DNA of 64,000 nt from Actinobaculum sp. 313 (GCF_003073475.1 NZ_CP029033.1:2108001-2172000); one strand, 5' to 3'; numbered from the stretch's first letter, positions 41,017 through 51,304 are shown. The notes: generated from the letters alone by a model not told the origin. A program made the numbers and translations.

Positions 41017-41033
41017 ATCACTCAACCACCTTC

Positions 41034-42710
41034 TTACATCTTCTCGGGTGCACTCACACCGAGCAATTCCAAACCGTTGCACAGGACCTGACGAGTGGCG
41101 TCGTTGACCCACAGGCGGGTGCGGTGCAAATCTGTGACCTGTTCATCACCTCGCGGTGTGACGCGAGCCTTGCCATACCAGGTGTGATAAGCCCCGGCCA
41201 GTTCCTCAAGATAACGAGCCACACGGTGTGGCTCACGGAGCTTCGCCGCCTGGGCAACGATATCCGGGAATCGAGCCAGGGTGCCCAACAACTCGGAATC
41301 GGCCGATTCCAGTTGTTGCGGGGCGAATCCATCCTCGCGCCGCACCCCGTGCGCAGCGGCATTGCGGGCGACAGAGCAGGTCCGGGCATGTGCATACTGC
41401 ACGTAATACACCGGATTCTCGTTCGTATGGGAGGCAACGAGATCCAGATCCAGTTCCAGGGTGGTATCAACCGACGCCCGCACGAGCGAGTAGCGCGCCG
41501 CATCCACGCCCACGGCATCTACCAGATCCTCCAGAGTGACCACTGTACCGGCGCGTTTCGACATGCGCACCGGCTCGCCGTCGCGCACCAGATTCACCAG
41601 CTGGCCGATCAGGATCTCCATATTCTTGCCCGGCCCCGCCTCGTCACCGAACGCGCGCGCCATGGCGTACATGCGGCCGATATAGCCGTGATGGTCCGCC
41701 CCCAGCATGTACACGCACTGGTCGGCTCCACGTTCCCGTTTGTCCAAGTAGTAGGCGAGGTCGGCGGCGAAATACGCTGCCTCGCCATCGGACTTGATAA
41801 TGACACGGTCCTTGTCGTCCCCGAAATCGGTGGTGCGCAGCCACAGGGCACCCTCCGTCTCGAAGATCACGCCTCGCGCGCGTAGGCGTGCAATAGCGGA
41901 GTCAACAGCGCCCGATTCATGCAGGGACTGTTCATGGAAGAACACGTCGAAATCGGAGCGGAACTCGTGCAGCGACTTCTTGATCTCCACAAACATCAGT
42001 TCGACGCCGCGAGCACGGAAGACTTCTTGTGCCTCATCGTCGGGCAGCTGGCGCGGATCCGCCTCGCCGGCCTGCACGCACTGCGCAATCACGGCGTCGG
42101 CAATCTCTTCAATGTAACTGCCACCATAACCATCAGCCGGAATCTCCCGCCCTTGCGCACGCGCAAGAAGCGATGCCGAGAAGTGGTCAATCTGGTTGCC
42201 ATGATCGTTGAAATAATACTCGCGGGTCACCTTGGCACCGGTGAAAGCGAGAATTCGCGCCAGCGCGTCACCGACGGCGGCCCAGCGGGCACCGCCGATA
42301 TGGATGGGACCGGTCGGATTGGCTGATACGTACTCCAGATTGACGTGCTGATCATCCACCGACGACGAGCGCCCGTAGTCGCCACCCGCGGTCACGATGG
42401 TCCGTGCCAGTTGCCCCGCGGCACCCGCAGACAGGCGAATGTTGAGGAATCCCGGTCCGGCGACCTCGGCCGCAGCGATGCCCTCGTGCTCCGCCAGGCG
42501 CTCAGCCAGCAGCGCCGCGAGCTCCTGCGGCTTCATCCCCGCACGCCGGGCGATCTGCATGGCGATATTCGTGGCCCAGTCGCCGTGCTCACGCTGTCGC
42601 GGCCTTTCGACCTTCACATCAGGAAGTTCACCCTCGATCATAAGGACGCCTTCGGTGCGGGCGGAGGATAGCAATGCGGCAATGAGCTCGCTGAGGTCTT
42701 CTGGAGTCAC
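41034..42710 (-). CDS. argS: arginyl-tRNA synthetase
   Basis: Class I synthetase. 558 residues with the N-terminal Add1 domain, the HIGH-type motif [18 protein letters not shown], the KMSK-region equivalent [15 protein letters not shown] and the C-terminal anticodon-binding helices ending [11 protein letters not shown]. Next to a tRNA-Arg gene on the opposite strand. Confidence 0.96.
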   Translation of the reverse strand: MTPEDLSELIAALLSSARTEGVLMIEGELPDVKVERPRQREHGDWATNIAMQIARRAGMKPQELAALLAERLAEHEGIAAAEVAGPGFLNIRLSAGAAGQLARTIVTAGGDYGRSSSVDDQHVNLEYVSANPTGPIHIGGARWAAVGDALARILAFTGAKVTREYYFNDHGNQIDHFSASLLARAQGREIPADGYGGSYIEEIADAVIAQCVQAGEADPRQLPDDEAQEVFRARGVELMFVEIKKSLHEFRSDFDVFFHEQSLHESGAVDSAIARLRARGVIFETEGALWLRTTDFGDDKDRVIIKSDGEAAYFAADLAYYLDKRERGADQCVYMLGADHHGYIGRMYAMARAFGDEAGPGKNMEILIGQLVNLVRDGEPVRMSKRAGTVVTLEDLVDAVGVDAARYSLVRASVDTTLELDLDLVASHTNENPVYYVQYAHARTCSVARNAAAHGVRREDGFAPQQLESADSELLGTLARFPDIVAQAAKLREPHRVARYLEELAGAYHTWYGKARVTPRGDEQVTDLHRTRLWVNDATRQVLCNGLELLGVSAPEKM

Positions 42711-42799
42711 GATACAGAGTGTACGTGGTTCGCGGCGAGAGGCCGAAACGAAACCAGAATCGCCCGCGGACCCATAAAGCTGCTAAAGTAGTGGGCCGG

Positions 42800-42872
42800 G
42801 CCCCAGTAGCTCAGGGGATAGAGCGTTTGCCTCCGGAGCAAAAGGCCGCAGGTTCGAATCCTGTCTGGGGCA
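42800..42872 (+). tRNA. tRNA-Arg (anticodon CCG)
   Basis: 73 nt cloverleaf: acceptor GCCCCAG/CTGGGGC (42800-42806 with 42865-42871), D arm GCTC/GAGC, anticodon stem TTTGC/GCAAA with loop CTCCGGA (anticodon CCG at 42833-42835, reading CGG), 5-nt variable loop, T arm with TTCGAAT, discriminator A. The 3' CCA is not encoded. Confidence 0.95.
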
Positions 42873-42877
42873 CGACG

Positions 42878-42907
42878 GTGCCGGGGCATTCAACAATGCC
42901 CCGGCAC
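42878..42907 (+). terminator. hairpin after tRNA-Arg
   Basis: 13-bp perfect stem GTGCCGGGGCATT / AATGCCCCGGCAC with loop CAAC, 5 nt after the tRNA. A short T-rich patch (ATTTCT) follows. Likely tRNA terminator, possibly also used by the convergent phosphodiesterase gene. Confidence 0.7.
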
Positions 42908-42990
42908 GTGACATTTCTGGCCTTTGCCCTGACCCTGTTCCTCCCCGCACCGAGAGCCTTCCCGTTCCTATTGACCGGGCAGCTGCCGCC

Positions 42991-43788
42991 CTACAGTTCG
43001 ACCGTGATTCCCCTGGCGGCGAGTTGGTCGCGCATTGCGCTCGGCTCATCCGTGATGATGCCGTCCACGCCATAGCTCAAGAGTCGGGCGGCCGTGTCGA
43101 TGTCATTGATCGTCCACGCATGCACCGCAACACCTCGGGTATGAGCCGTTTCCACCAGCGCGGGAGTTAACACGGCTACGCCGCGGTAGTGCAGCGGAAC
43201 CTGCGCCGCCTGCACACCCTGCTGCGGTCCTGTGAGAAAACGCACGAACTGCCGTCTTAGCGCCGCAGGAAGATGCGCCACTCCCACGTACCTCGCGATC
43301 TGCCCCACTCCGAGCGACGTCGCAACCTGCGGCAACGCGCGGCGTATGCGCTTCAAACGCCGCTCGTTGAAACTGGCAAGGCATACCCGAGCCTCAGCTC
43401 CCGTTCTCCGAATGGCGCTGATCAGGGGATCAGTCACCGCATCAGTTTTCGCGTCGATATTGAAGATCATCTCCGGAAACGTGTCCAGGACCTCATCCAC
43501 CCGCATCATCCTGCCCCCGGAAGCGTCACGGAGGCGTGAGAGTTCGTTCCACCTGTAGGCGGATATTTCGCCCGAACCACCCGCTGTGCGATCAAGTTCG
43601 GGATCGTGGCAGAGGACGGCGACGTCGTCGCGAGTAACGTGCGCGTCGGTCTCGATGTGCCGAAAACCGGCTGCGCGCGCCGCCTCAAAGGCTTGTGCGG
43701 AGTTCTCCGGATGCTCGTTGGCGCCGCCGCGGTGGGCGAGGATGAGGGGGATGCCGTCAGGCCGGTAGATCCTCTGCTTCACGCGCAT
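42991..43788 (-). CDS. glycerophosphodiester phosphodiesterase
   Basis: 265 residues; hydrolyses glycerophosphodiesters to glycerol-3-phosphate and an alcohol. GDPD barrel motifs: LILAHRGGANEHPENS, HIETDAHVTRDDV and HDPELDRTAGG give the two catalytic His and metal-binding Glu/Asp; VAVHAWTINDIDTAARLL is the typical end. No signal peptide, so cytoplasmic. Confidence 0.92.
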   Translation of the reverse strand: MRVKQRIYRPDGIPLILAHRGGANEHPENSAQAFEAARAAGFRHIETDAHVTRDDVAVLCHDPELDRTAGGSGEISAYRWNELSRLRDASGGRMMRVDEVLDTFPEMIFNIDAKTDAVTDPLISAIRRTGAEARVCLASFNERRLKRIRRALPQVATSLGVGQIARYVGVAHLPAALRRQFVRFLTGPQQGVQAAQVPLHYRGVAVLTPALVETAHTRGVAVHAWTINDIDTAARLLSYGVDGIITDEPSAMRDQLAARGITVEL

Positions 43789-43833
43789 CTGCCTCCCGAC
43801 ATCATATGATCGATGCGCATATATGCCATCGTT

Positions 43834-45903
43834 CTAGTCGCACAGCTCCGAGATATATACGGCGCCATGCTCACTCAAGAACTCCAACGGATCCCGTAGC
43901 TCATCATCGGCGTCGTGAATCTCCAGATGCAGATGGGGGCCGGTGGAATTTCCATTAGAGCCGACCTTGCCGATCTGCTGACCTGCGGTGACCCTATCGC
44001 CTTCCTTAACGTGCACGCCGTCGTCGTACATATGGACGTACCACGAGTAGAAGATCTCGCCGTTTATCTCGTGCTTGATAATGATCAGGTTATTCGAACG
44101 GCCCTCGATTCCCTTGCCGGCGTGAGTAACGGTTCCATCGGCAATGGCGAAAATGGGCGTGTTGAGCGGGGCCGCCATGTCCTGGCCAGCGTGCAGTGAG
44201 TAGTCGCCGTAAATCGGGTCAACGCGGTAGCCGAACGCCGACGAGAGCCGGTAAACCCCGTTCTCCAGTGGCATAACAATGTAATTCGAAGAGTCTACGA
44301 AGGCGGCACGCACACCTTGCGCGCCCTCGGCGACGCACGCGGACGAGGCGGCATTGGAGCGAGCCTGCTCGCTGGCGGAGTTGGTCGCGCTGCGCGCGGC
44401 GGCGGTATCACTGCCGGTGAGGGCCTGCGGCGTGGTTGCCTGAGCGGTGGAGCCTCCCACCAGAGAGTTGGTATATGCCTGCGCCGCCTGGGCGGCAGGT
44501 CCGCCCGAAGTGCCGAATCCCATCACCGGCAGGGCAATTCCGGTGACTGCCAGCGTACCTACCACAACGCCTTGCAACATCCGATTGCGGGAGGGGCGCT
44601 TGCGCTCCGGGGAGACGAGAACCACGGGCACAGCGGGCTGTGCCCCGCGCTCACGGCGACGGCGTTCCACCCGAGAGAGCCGAACGCCCTCTCCGACAAC
44701 ACTTGTCAGTTCGCTACGCGATAGGACTTCAGTCGCTTCGATTTCGGTGGGATGGACCGGAGCGCCGTCGGCCGGAGCGTCGTCGTCTACCGGAACGGCA
44801 TCGGCCTCGAACTCAGTCGGTTCAGCGCCGACTTCGCGCGCAATGCGCGGGGCCTCAGCTTCAAAATGGCTGCCGCCGGACTCGAGCCAGGCATCATCGA
44901 CTTCGAGGTGCGAATCGGCCGATTGGTCCAGCTCAGTAAGATCAGGACTTGCCTCGCCGCTCTCCGCCATCTCAGCATCGGAGGCGGCCAGGACTTGATC
45001 ATCATGCGCCTGCGCCGCAGCAGTTACGCTTTGGCCGCTCTCGCCGAGGGCCAATGTATCGGTATCTTCGCCTTGCTCGGCCCGGGCGTCGGACGAATCG
45101 ATCAGCTCGGTGACGACGTCAATCGGCGCTGCGACAGCGCCCAGACGGGCGTCGGCCGCTTCGCCCGGTTGACTGCTGGTCTCTCTGGCGATCACCTGCT
45201 GCTCATCTACAACGGCCGAATCGCGCGATGCGGAGGCTGTAGCCGGTTGCTCAGTGGTGCACTCGTCCGAATCCGTGCCGTCGTTGCGGATCGCATCATC
45301 AGCCTTCTGCGCGCCCGCTGCCTGCAGCCGCTCCTGCCGTCGCCGTTCCGCCCGGCTTATCCGCCGCGGTGCAACCTCATCATGCCCGGCAGCGCTATCA
45401 CCACGATCATCTGCGGCCACGCCACTGGATTCCAAGGTGTTGATGGCAGTGTCAGCCGCTTCAGCGGCCTCAATAGTCTGTGCAACCTCCGCTAGCCCCG
45501 TGGTGAGTGCAGCGACGACGGCGGTGGTGTCACGCTTGGGCGAGACAGCCTCCGGTACAGATGGACGCGCCCGTTCAGAAGTAGGCTGGGTGACAGAAGC
45601 GGATTGCGCTGCCCGGGCGGCTGCGGCCTCCTGCGCGATCCTAGCTGTCCGACGCCGCCTGACAGCTACCGGCGCATCAAGATCCTCGGCCAGCTTTTGA
45701 ATCTGTGCGGCGGCGAGGGCGGCCTCCTGGGCGCGACGCGCGGCTTTTCTGCGCGCAGCGGCCTCCTCGGCCTGGCGAGACAATCGGATATCGCGACGGC
45801 GACGAGGCAGTTCCTGCTCGCGCAGATCCGCTCGGCGCGGACGTGCACTCACCGGAACTGCAGCAACCTCTTCGGTCGCGCGCCCAGCCGCGTGCTTACC
45901 CAC
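43834..45903 (-). CDS. membrane-anchored M23 (LytM) peptidase with long cytoplasmic region
   Basis: About 689 residues. A basic Arg/Ala-rich N-terminus, a long acidic low-complexity segment, one membrane span (GVVVGTLAVTGIALPVMGFG, about 443-463), then outside the cell an M23 domain with the zinc ligands in YSLHAGQDMAAP and HLHLEIHD, so it should cleave peptidoglycan peptides. The GTG at 45903 (MGKHAAGRATEEV) has AAGGA 7 nt upstream; the ATG at 45918 and one at 45948 lack a ribosome site. The bulky cytoplasmic part is unusual in length and could bind division or wall-synthesis partners (inference). Confidence 0.85.
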   Translation of the reverse strand: MGKHAAGRATEEVAAVPVSARPRRADLREQELPRRRRDIRLSRQAEEAAARRKAARRAQEAALAAAQIQKLAEDLDAPVAVRRRRTARIAQEAAAARAAQSASVTQPTSERARPSVPEAVSPKRDTTAVVAALTTGLAEVAQTIEAAEAADTAINTLESSGVAADDRGDSAAGHDEVAPRRISRAERRRQERLQAAGAQKADDAIRNDGTDSDECTTEQPATASASRDSAVVDEQQVIARETSSQPGEAADARLGAVAAPIDVVTELIDSSDARAEQGEDTDTLALGESGQSVTAAAQAHDDQVLAASDAEMAESGEASPDLTELDQSADSHLEVDDAWLESGGSHFEAEAPRIAREVGAEPTEFEADAVPVDDDAPADGAPVHPTEIEATEVLSRSELTSVVGEGVRLSRVERRRRERGAQPAVPVVLVSPERKRPSRNRMLQGVVVGTLAVTGIALPVMGFGTSGGPAAQAAQAYTNSLVGGSTAQATTPQALTGSDTAAARSATNSASEQARSNAASSACVAEGAQGVRAAFVDSSNYIVMPLENGVYRLSSAFGYRVDPIYGDYSLHAGQDMAAPLNTPIFAIADGTVTHAGKGIEGRSNNLIIIKHEINGEIFYSWYVHMYDDGVHVKEGDRVTAGQQIGKVGSNGNSTGPHLHLEIHDADDELRDPLEFLSEHGAVYISELCD

Positions 45904-46306
45904 TTGCCATTCCTTCATGTTGAAATACACCGCCGCGTGCGCGGCCAACTATCACAAAATGATAACGAACCCGGTCGGCACTAGCCAGCCGGTGTGATCG
46001 ACCTAGCTCTCATCATTCCCGCCTCAAACCGCCGAAATACGCCGCGGACTAGGTGTTTTACCCCGTTCATGACGAACGAAAGCCGCCGGTGTGAAAAATC
46101 CAACTCTGAAAACTGCACGCACGCGCACCCACATACCCATCACGAAAGGGCGCAGCAGCTGTTCATACCGGCAGGCGAGTATCTGTTCTCGCCGCTTCTC
46201 AAGCATCACGGACTCTTTCACGTACCGTCGCGTCAGTCGGCCACAGGAATCCCCTCATCCGGCGCGCGGAGATGCCTGGACCGCATATTTCTGCCAAAGT
46301 AGAAGT
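45904..46306. other. divergent intergenic region, no gene seen
   Basis: Upstream of both the M23 peptidase and the SGNH hydrolase. Checked on the minus strand for a c-di-AMP (ydaO) riboswitch, which often precedes wall hydrolases: the conserved blocks were not found. No coding frame is convincing. Confidence 0.45.
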
Positions 46307-46904
46307 GTGACTAATCCGATTCGCGTTCTTTTCATCGGCGACGAGCTGGTAGCCGGCCTTGGCGATGCCCGTGCGCTGGGATGGACGGGGCGAGTCATGG
46401 CACGCACCGCAAACGATCCGCCAATACTCGCGATGACCCTGGCTGTCCCCGGTGAGGACAGCGCCCACCTCGCCACCCGTTGGGAAGAGGAGGTGGGAGG
46501 CGGATCGATCCCGAGACACAGTGCAGACTGGTCGTCGGCCTCGGCTCGCACGATCTCGACACCGGTCAAACCCTTGCCCGGGCACGGCTTCATTTGGCCA
46601 ACCTCCTTGATTCGGCCGAGCGCATGCATCTCAAGCCCTTCGTCGTCGGCCACCACCTCGGCGCGATTTTCCGGAGAAGATCCAGGCCGATCTCACGCGG
46701 GCCTACCGGGATGTCTGCGAACGTCGCAACACGGTCTTTGTTGAGACCTTCTCACCCCTTGTCACCCATGAAAACTGGAATACGGATCTCACTCTCTCGG
46801 GCGGGTATCACCCGGGACAAGCCGGGTACGGACTCATTGCCTGGCTTGTGCTTCACAACGGCTGGAACCAGTGGCTCGGCGTCAAAGCAGCACCTGCCTC
46901 CTAA
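46307..46904 (+). pseudogene. SGNH/GDSL-family hydrolase (two frameshifts as written)
   Basis: Lipase/esterase-like protein of about 199 residues once repaired. Block I FIGDELVAGLGDARALGWTG and the catalytic end GGYHPGQAGYGLIAWLVLHN are visible, in different frames. A base missing in the G run 46495-46497 and another at CC 46650-46651 would restore EEEVGRRIDPETQCRLVVGLGSHD and then VVGPPPRRDFPEKIQ; VVGPPP is a conserved family motif, strongly supporting the repair. Start GTG at 46307 with only a weak AGAAG. Cytoplasmic; substrate unknown. Confidence 0.75.
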
Positions 46905-47288
46905 ACCTTGCCACTTCCCCGGCCTATCACTTCACGCTAGGGAATGCGACTCCGCCAGCTCGTGCACCACAGTATCCGCCACCCGAAAGAGCTCTACCCG
47001 CCCGTGGGGGCGCACCTGGCGCGCCCAACTCGCAACGCGGTTCCGCATCGCCCTCAACAGAACTCCAAGCGAACTCCCCCGTCGCCCTCGCTTTGATGCT
47101 GGCCGTCCTTATAACCCCCGAGGAGTGTAGTGTGCACGATGGACGAGACGAAACACCCTGAAATCCAGCGACGCGTCCGTGTGAAATCACAAGGCGACGC
47201 TAGGCGGGTGGGATCCGCGTTGGGAGACAATCCGCGTTGAGAGACAACGTGGGACGTGGAGCAACACCCCGCGAGACCACAAAATGGC
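46905..47288. other. intergenic region, no gene seen
   Basis: About 380 nt between the SGNH gene and the bS22 terminator. A 33-codon frame at about 47139-47240 (MDETKHPEIQRRVRV) is possible but has no ribosome site or family match. TTGGGAGACAA and TTGAGAGACAA recur near 47219 and 47237. Confidence 0.4.
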
Positions 47289-47312
47289 GGGCTCGGATCA
47301 GAATCCGAGCCC
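47289..47312 (-). terminator. terminator of the bS22 gene
   Basis: 10-bp perfect stem GGGCTCGGAT / ATCCGAGCCC with a 4-nt loop; on the minus strand it is followed by GCCATTTTG, a short T-tract. It lies 20 nt after the bS22 stop. Confidence 0.8.
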
Positions 47313-47332
47313 GTTGGCATTACTCGCTCCGA

Positions 47333-47407
47333 TTAGGCATTGGGCCGCTTGCCGTGGTTGGCAGCCTTACCCGCACGAGAGCGGCGCTTACGACCGCGCT
47401 TGCTCAT
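47333..47407 (-). CDS. 30S ribosomal protein bS22 (AURKAIP1/COX24 family)
   Basis: A 24-residue, extremely basic protein, MSKRGRKRRSRAGKAA followed by NHGKRPNA, matching the tiny actinobacterial 30S protein bS22 that has a counterpart in mitochondrial ribosomes. An ideal AGGAGG lies 6 nt before the ATG and a terminator follows, so it is a free-standing gene. Easily missed by gene finders because of its size. Confidence 0.9.
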   Translation of the reverse strand: MSKRGRKRRSRAGKAANHGKRPNA

Positions 47408-47482
47408 CTTGTTCCTCCTCGCTCAGGTGCCGCAGGTTCGGCACGCGACGATGTTTCATCGTAGCAGCACCACGGGCAGATG

Positions 47483-47587
47483 TCATTCAGAGGTGCGAAC
47501 CGGACCATAGGCGAACACGCGGTCATCAGGTAGCGGGCCAACACATGCGAAGCCCACCACCTGCCCGTCCTCCACCAACCAGTCCAT
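47483..47587 (-). other. possible gene remnant upstream of bS22
   Basis: A 34-codon minus-strand frame (MDWLVEDGQVVGFACVGPLP, then DDRVFAYGPVRTSE) looks like the beta-strand core of a GNAT-type acetyltransferase, VEDGQVVGFA being typical. No complete domain surrounds it and the frame is closed 30 nt upstream. It may be a decayed gene, a frameshifted fragment or chance. Confidence 0.25.
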
Positions 47588-47671
47588 GAATAGGACTGGC
47601 CTTTGAAGCGCCGATCAATTACCATGTAACTGTCCAGGCAGTTCCGTTACCAACGCTGACAGGAGACCAAC

Positions 47672-48694
47672 ATGGCAGTTCGCCGTTTCCGCTGGGCCAC
47701 AGTCGCCACCAGCCTCAAGATCCTTGTTTGGGTGGTTATTGCTGGCGCCTTGGTAAAGATAGCGTTCTTCCCGTCGTCCTCAGAAGATGCTTCTGCACAA
47801 CCTGACCCGCACGCTACCTTTGGCCAAATGACAATCACCCCCTACCCGAGTTCGATCACCAACACGATTTCCCTAGAAGGAACCATTGAACCTGATGCGG
47901 CCACGCCTGTGAAAGCCACAACTGAAGGCAAGGTCAACTATCTTTTCGTGGAAGACGGCGCCCCGGTAGTAGCCGGGCAACGGATTCTGCAGATCGAGTA
48001 CGAAGTTCCCGGTGAGGATGTAACCACCACAGACGAGGACGGCAATACCGTCGTCACACCCGGACAGGCAACCAAACACTATGCCAATGTCACCGCGCCT
48101 GCCGATGGCACCTTGAAACTCGATGCGCTTATCGGTCAGCAGTTCGCCATCGGTGATTCCGTCGGCTCGGTGCAACCCTCGAGTTTCAGCGCAGTTGCTT
48201 CTTTGACTCCCGATCAGATGTACCGAATCGATAATTTCCCCGAGACCGCCCAGATCACCATCAAGAATGGCCCCGCCCCGTTCACCTGCGAAGGGCTCAC
48301 CGCAGGCACTACAAGCAGTGCTACCAACAAGTCATCTGATGACGACAACAACTCTGCTGGCTCCTCCACCTCGCTTCGGGCCCGATGCGCCATTCCTGCC
48401 GATCAGAAGGTATTCGCTGGATTACAGGTCACCATGGAGATTGTCGGAGGCGAAGCGGCGGACGTGCTCGTACTACCGGTAACTGCGGTTGAGGGACGCT
48501 ACCAAACCGGTTACGTGTACGTACCAACCGATGACCCGGTTAATCCCGAAAAGGTCCCCGTCAAACTGGGTATCACCGACGGCAACGTCGTACAGATCAT
48601 CGAGGGTGTCACCGAGGAACAGGAAGTCCTTGAATACATTCCGGGACAAACAACGGAGGATACCTGCGACCCTATGACAGGTGAGGGCTGCTGA
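47672..48694 (+). CDS. MacA-like membrane fusion/adaptor protein
   Basis: 340 residues: an N-terminal signal anchor (ILVWVVIAGALVKIAFF), a lipoyl/biotinyl-like half-motif region (EGTIEPDAATPVKATTEGKVNYLFVEDGAPVVAGQRIL), a Ser/Asn-rich loop flanked by two Cys (FTCEGL...RARCAIP, possibly a disulfide) and the beta-barrel and membrane-proximal parts (DVLVLPVTAVEG). The C-terminus carries two Cys (DTCDPMTGEGC). Adaptor of the ABC exporter encoded next; in Gram-positives such proteins link to peptidoglycan-side partners. Cargo unknown. Confidence 0.85.
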   Translation: MAVRRFRWATVATSLKILVWVVIAGALVKIAFFPSSSEDASAQPDPHATFGQMTITPYPSSITNTISLEGTIEPDAATPVKATTEGKVNYLFVEDGAPVVAGQRILQIEYEVPGEDVTTTDEDGNTVVTPGQATKHYANVTAPADGTLKLDALIGQQFAIGDSVGSVQPSSFSAVASLTPDQMYRIDNFPETAQITIKNGPAPFTCEGLTAGTTSSATNKSSDDDNNSAGSSTSLRARCAIPADQKVFAGLQVTMEIVGGEAADVLVLPVTAVEGRYQTGYVYVPTDDPVNPEKVPVKLGITDGNVVQIIEGVTEEQEVLEYIPGQTTEDTCDPMTGEGC

Positions 48695-48695
48695 C

Positions 48696-49388
48696 GTGCC
48701 GCTAATCGAATTGCAAGACATAACCAGAGCGGTACCCATTCCCGACGAAGACGACCTCCATATCCTGCGTGGAATCAATCTTCGGGTTGAGGCAAGAGAA
48801 AATGTCAGCATCGTCGGACGGTCCGGCACCGGGAAAACGACACTGCTCAACATTATCGGCATGCTGGACCTGCCAGACTCAGGCACCTACCACGTCAACG
48901 GACGCGACGTTCTCACACTTGGGGAGGGCCGACGCGCCGCCATGCGGGGGAACACGGTCGGCTTCGTTTTCCAACAGTTCAATATCTTCAATACACGGAC
49001 GGCACTAGAGAACGTCGCAGTCCCACTCCTGTACGAGCGGGGCCTACGTTTCTGGCGGCGTAACCAGATCGCAGCGGAGATGCTTGACCGGGTGGGCCTA
49101 GGCGACCGGTTACACTCTTCGCCCGCACAAATGTCCGGTGGCGAGCAACAGCGCATCGCCATCGCCCGCGCATTGATACGCGAACCACAGATCATCCTGG
49201 CAGATGAGCCCACCGGTGCTCTTGACCCGGAGACTGGGCGCACCGTGATTGAGCTACTGCAGAGAGTTGCCGCCGAGAACAGTGCCGCGCTGATCATCAT
49301 CACTCACGATATGGATATCGCTCGTGCTGCCGACAGCCGTTACGAACTCGCACAGGGAGTTCTCCACCCACTGGAAGGAGATGGATAA
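48696..49388 (+). CDS. MacB/LolD-type ABC transporter ATP-binding protein
   Basis: About 230 residues from the GTG at 48696, one base after the adaptor stop (GTG at 48681 is an in-frame alternative). Walker A GRSGTGKTTLLNI, Q-loop QQFNIFNTRTALENV, signature MSGGEQQRIAIAR, Walker B IILADEPTGALD and the H-loop ITHDMD are complete. Powers the exporter; TAATG overlap with the permease. Confidence 0.94.
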   Translation: MPLIELQDITRAVPIPDEDDLHILRGINLRVEARENVSIVGRSGTGKTTLLNIIGMLDLPDSGTYHVNGRDVLTLGEGRRAAMRGNTVGFVFQQFNIFNTRTALENVAVPLLYERGLRFWRRNQIAAEMLDRVGLGDRLHSSPAQMSGGEQQRIAIARALIREPQIILADEPTGALDPETGRTVIELLQRVAAENSAALIIITHDMDIARAADSRYELAQGVLHPLEGDG

Positions 49389-50787
49389 TGCGCTGGATTA
49401 CGGCGCTAATAGCGCCTCTCATCGAGGCGTGGGGCGAAGTAAAGGTACAACGTGCTCGTGTTGTTCTGTCTCTGATCGGTGTCGTCGCAGCAGTGGCAGC
49501 CATGTCAACCGTCATGGCTTTGGGAGCTCTGATTGTCCAATCAAACCGTGAAATGATCGAAGCGTCACAGGGCCGCACAACTACGCTCACTTTCTCGATT
49601 TCGAAGTCCTCTGATGATGAGAGCTCCGGTGAGTATGTTATCTCCGGTCCTTCGAAGTCCGGTATGGATGCCGGTTCAAGTGGCAACGACGCCGACTCCT
49701 CCGGCAGCGGTTGGGCGGCGGAAGATACCGGCATCATAAACGATCCGGTAGGTAACGCAATGAAGACTGTGGCCGAACGTTTCAAGCTGCCGTATTGGAG
49801 CCGCCGGGCACAATCATCCCTTCCGATTAAAGAGATCAAAGAACTGGAAACCACCGGAATGTACCGGGGCAGGCCGTACCGCAACCCAAATACGGTTATG
49901 ATCAACCCCAAGTCCTAGCGGTGGATCCGGCATACGCGACCATCTACCGACTGCGCGTCGTGGAAGGCCGCTGGTTGCAGACGCGCGACGCTGATCAACG
50001 TGTCACCCCGATTGTGATCAACACACGAATGTGGGAATACTTCGGCCAACCGAATATCGCGGACCCCATGATCATCACCGCAGGCAATGACTCCGGTGAT
50101 CGTTTTCGCGTCGTTGGGGTCGTTCAGTCCCACCGATACGATATGGCCACCATGTACGTGCCCTACGATGCATGGATGCTCACGCAAGAAAACTCGTCCG
50201 GCAACGTGATCGGCTTCGACGGTAAGGAGATGCTGGTCTGGACTGATCCCGAACAAACCAGTCAAGCACACGAGGACATACAGAGCGCTTTGACCGCCAT
50301 CCTCGGTCCGGGATGGGACCTGACTGTTTGGGGCGATGAGATCTGGGATGATGGCGATGCCATGTTTGGCAGCGACGATAACAGTGCAGGTACCCGCAAC
50401 ATCGTTATGGCCATCGGAGCAGTAGTGATTTTGCTAGGCGCACTTGGCCTGCTCAATGTTGCGATCGTAACCGTCCGGCAGCGAATCCGGGAGATCGGAA
50501 TCCGGCGCGCGCTGGGGGCGTCCGCCAAAAGGATATTCTTCGCAGTCTTCATGGAATCAGTGGTGGCCACCTTTGTGGCCGGTGTCATCGGCGTCATGCT
50601 CGCCATAGTTGCGATCCGCGTTATGCCACTGGAAAGTATGGACATTGAGCTTCAGGATGTTCCGGCTTTCCCGGTTTCTGCGGCTTTGGCTGGGATTGCC
50701 ATCTCCACCGGGATAGGCGCGCTATGCGGCATTATTCCCGCTCTTGCTGCCGTCCGAGTGCGGCCGATTGACGCCATACGCTACTGA
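49388..50787 (+). pseudogene. MacB/FtsX-family ABC permease (frameshifted as written)
   Basis: Mechanotransmission-type permease: N-terminal span (VVLSLIGVVAAVAAMSTVMAL), a large extracellular domain with a Ser/Gly/Asp-rich linker, and three C-terminal spans (IGAVVILLGALGLLNVAIVTV, ...IIPALAAVRVRPIDAIRY). The frame stops at 49918 and resumes one base back. One more C in the run 49906-49909 turns NPKS-stop into NPQVLAVDPAYATIYRLRVV and gives a normal 466-residue protein. Both halves otherwise look functional, so a sequence error is likely. Confidence 0.88.
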
Positions 50788-50985
50788 AGCCCGAGGACGT
50801 GCATGTTACTCAGAACCAAGCGCATGCCAGTTGCTGAACACCGAGGAAGCACGGCCAAGGTCTGGTGGTGCCTACGAGGCCGGACCACGGTCCGCGCCAG
50901 ACGGCGGTACATCTGTGGCCCGACTCCCCGTGAGTGCCCTCCATGTGGGCCGCAGCTGGGAGTGTGCCGTCTCTCGGAGTGAGGC

Positions 50986-51302
50986 TTATTCCGTGGCCGA
51001 ACGGTACACCGCGATCTGGCTGGTGATGCGCATCCGCAGCGTGGCTGGCGCCGACTCGCTGCACGAACGGCGCACAATTTCGCGCACGTGTGCTTCCGCT
51101 TCCGCCAGCGCGCTGCAGTGGGGGCAGCTATCCGCGTGGCGCTGTAGTCGCTCCGCCTGTTCGGCGGGCATCTGCGAGTCAAGAAGCTCGAAAATGTGAT
51201 CGGCTACCTCGGAGCAGGAACATCCCCCGTACCGGAGTCGGCACGCACGCTGGTTTCCACTCGGGTGGCAAATTCATCGCCATTGAGCATGGCATCTGAC
51301 AT
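50986..51302 (-). pseudogene. rsrA: mycothiol-system zinc anti-sigma factor RsrA/RshA (frameshifted as written)
   Basis: Thiol-disulfide switch that holds SigR inactive until oxidised. The ZAS motif HX3CX2C is seen as RHADSCPHC, with an earlier CSCSEV and a later RRSCSES. The first 30 codons from the ATG at 51302 (MSDAMLNGDEFATRVETSV) are in another frame than the rest; one more G in the run 51224-51228 joins them into a 105-residue protein (TGGCSCSEVADHIFELLD at the joint). Three nucleotides after sigR, the usual arrangement. No family function is lost if the base is restored. Confidence 0.85.
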
Positions 51303-51304
51303 GC

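Noticed and set aside
45904-46306. c-di-AMP (ydaO) riboswitch upstream of the M23 peptidase
   Set aside because: The region was read on the minus strand for the conserved blocks; they were not present.
47139-47240. 33-codon frame beginning MDETKHPEIQ
   Set aside because: No ribosome binding site, no family match and no conserved neighbour; kept out of the gene list.
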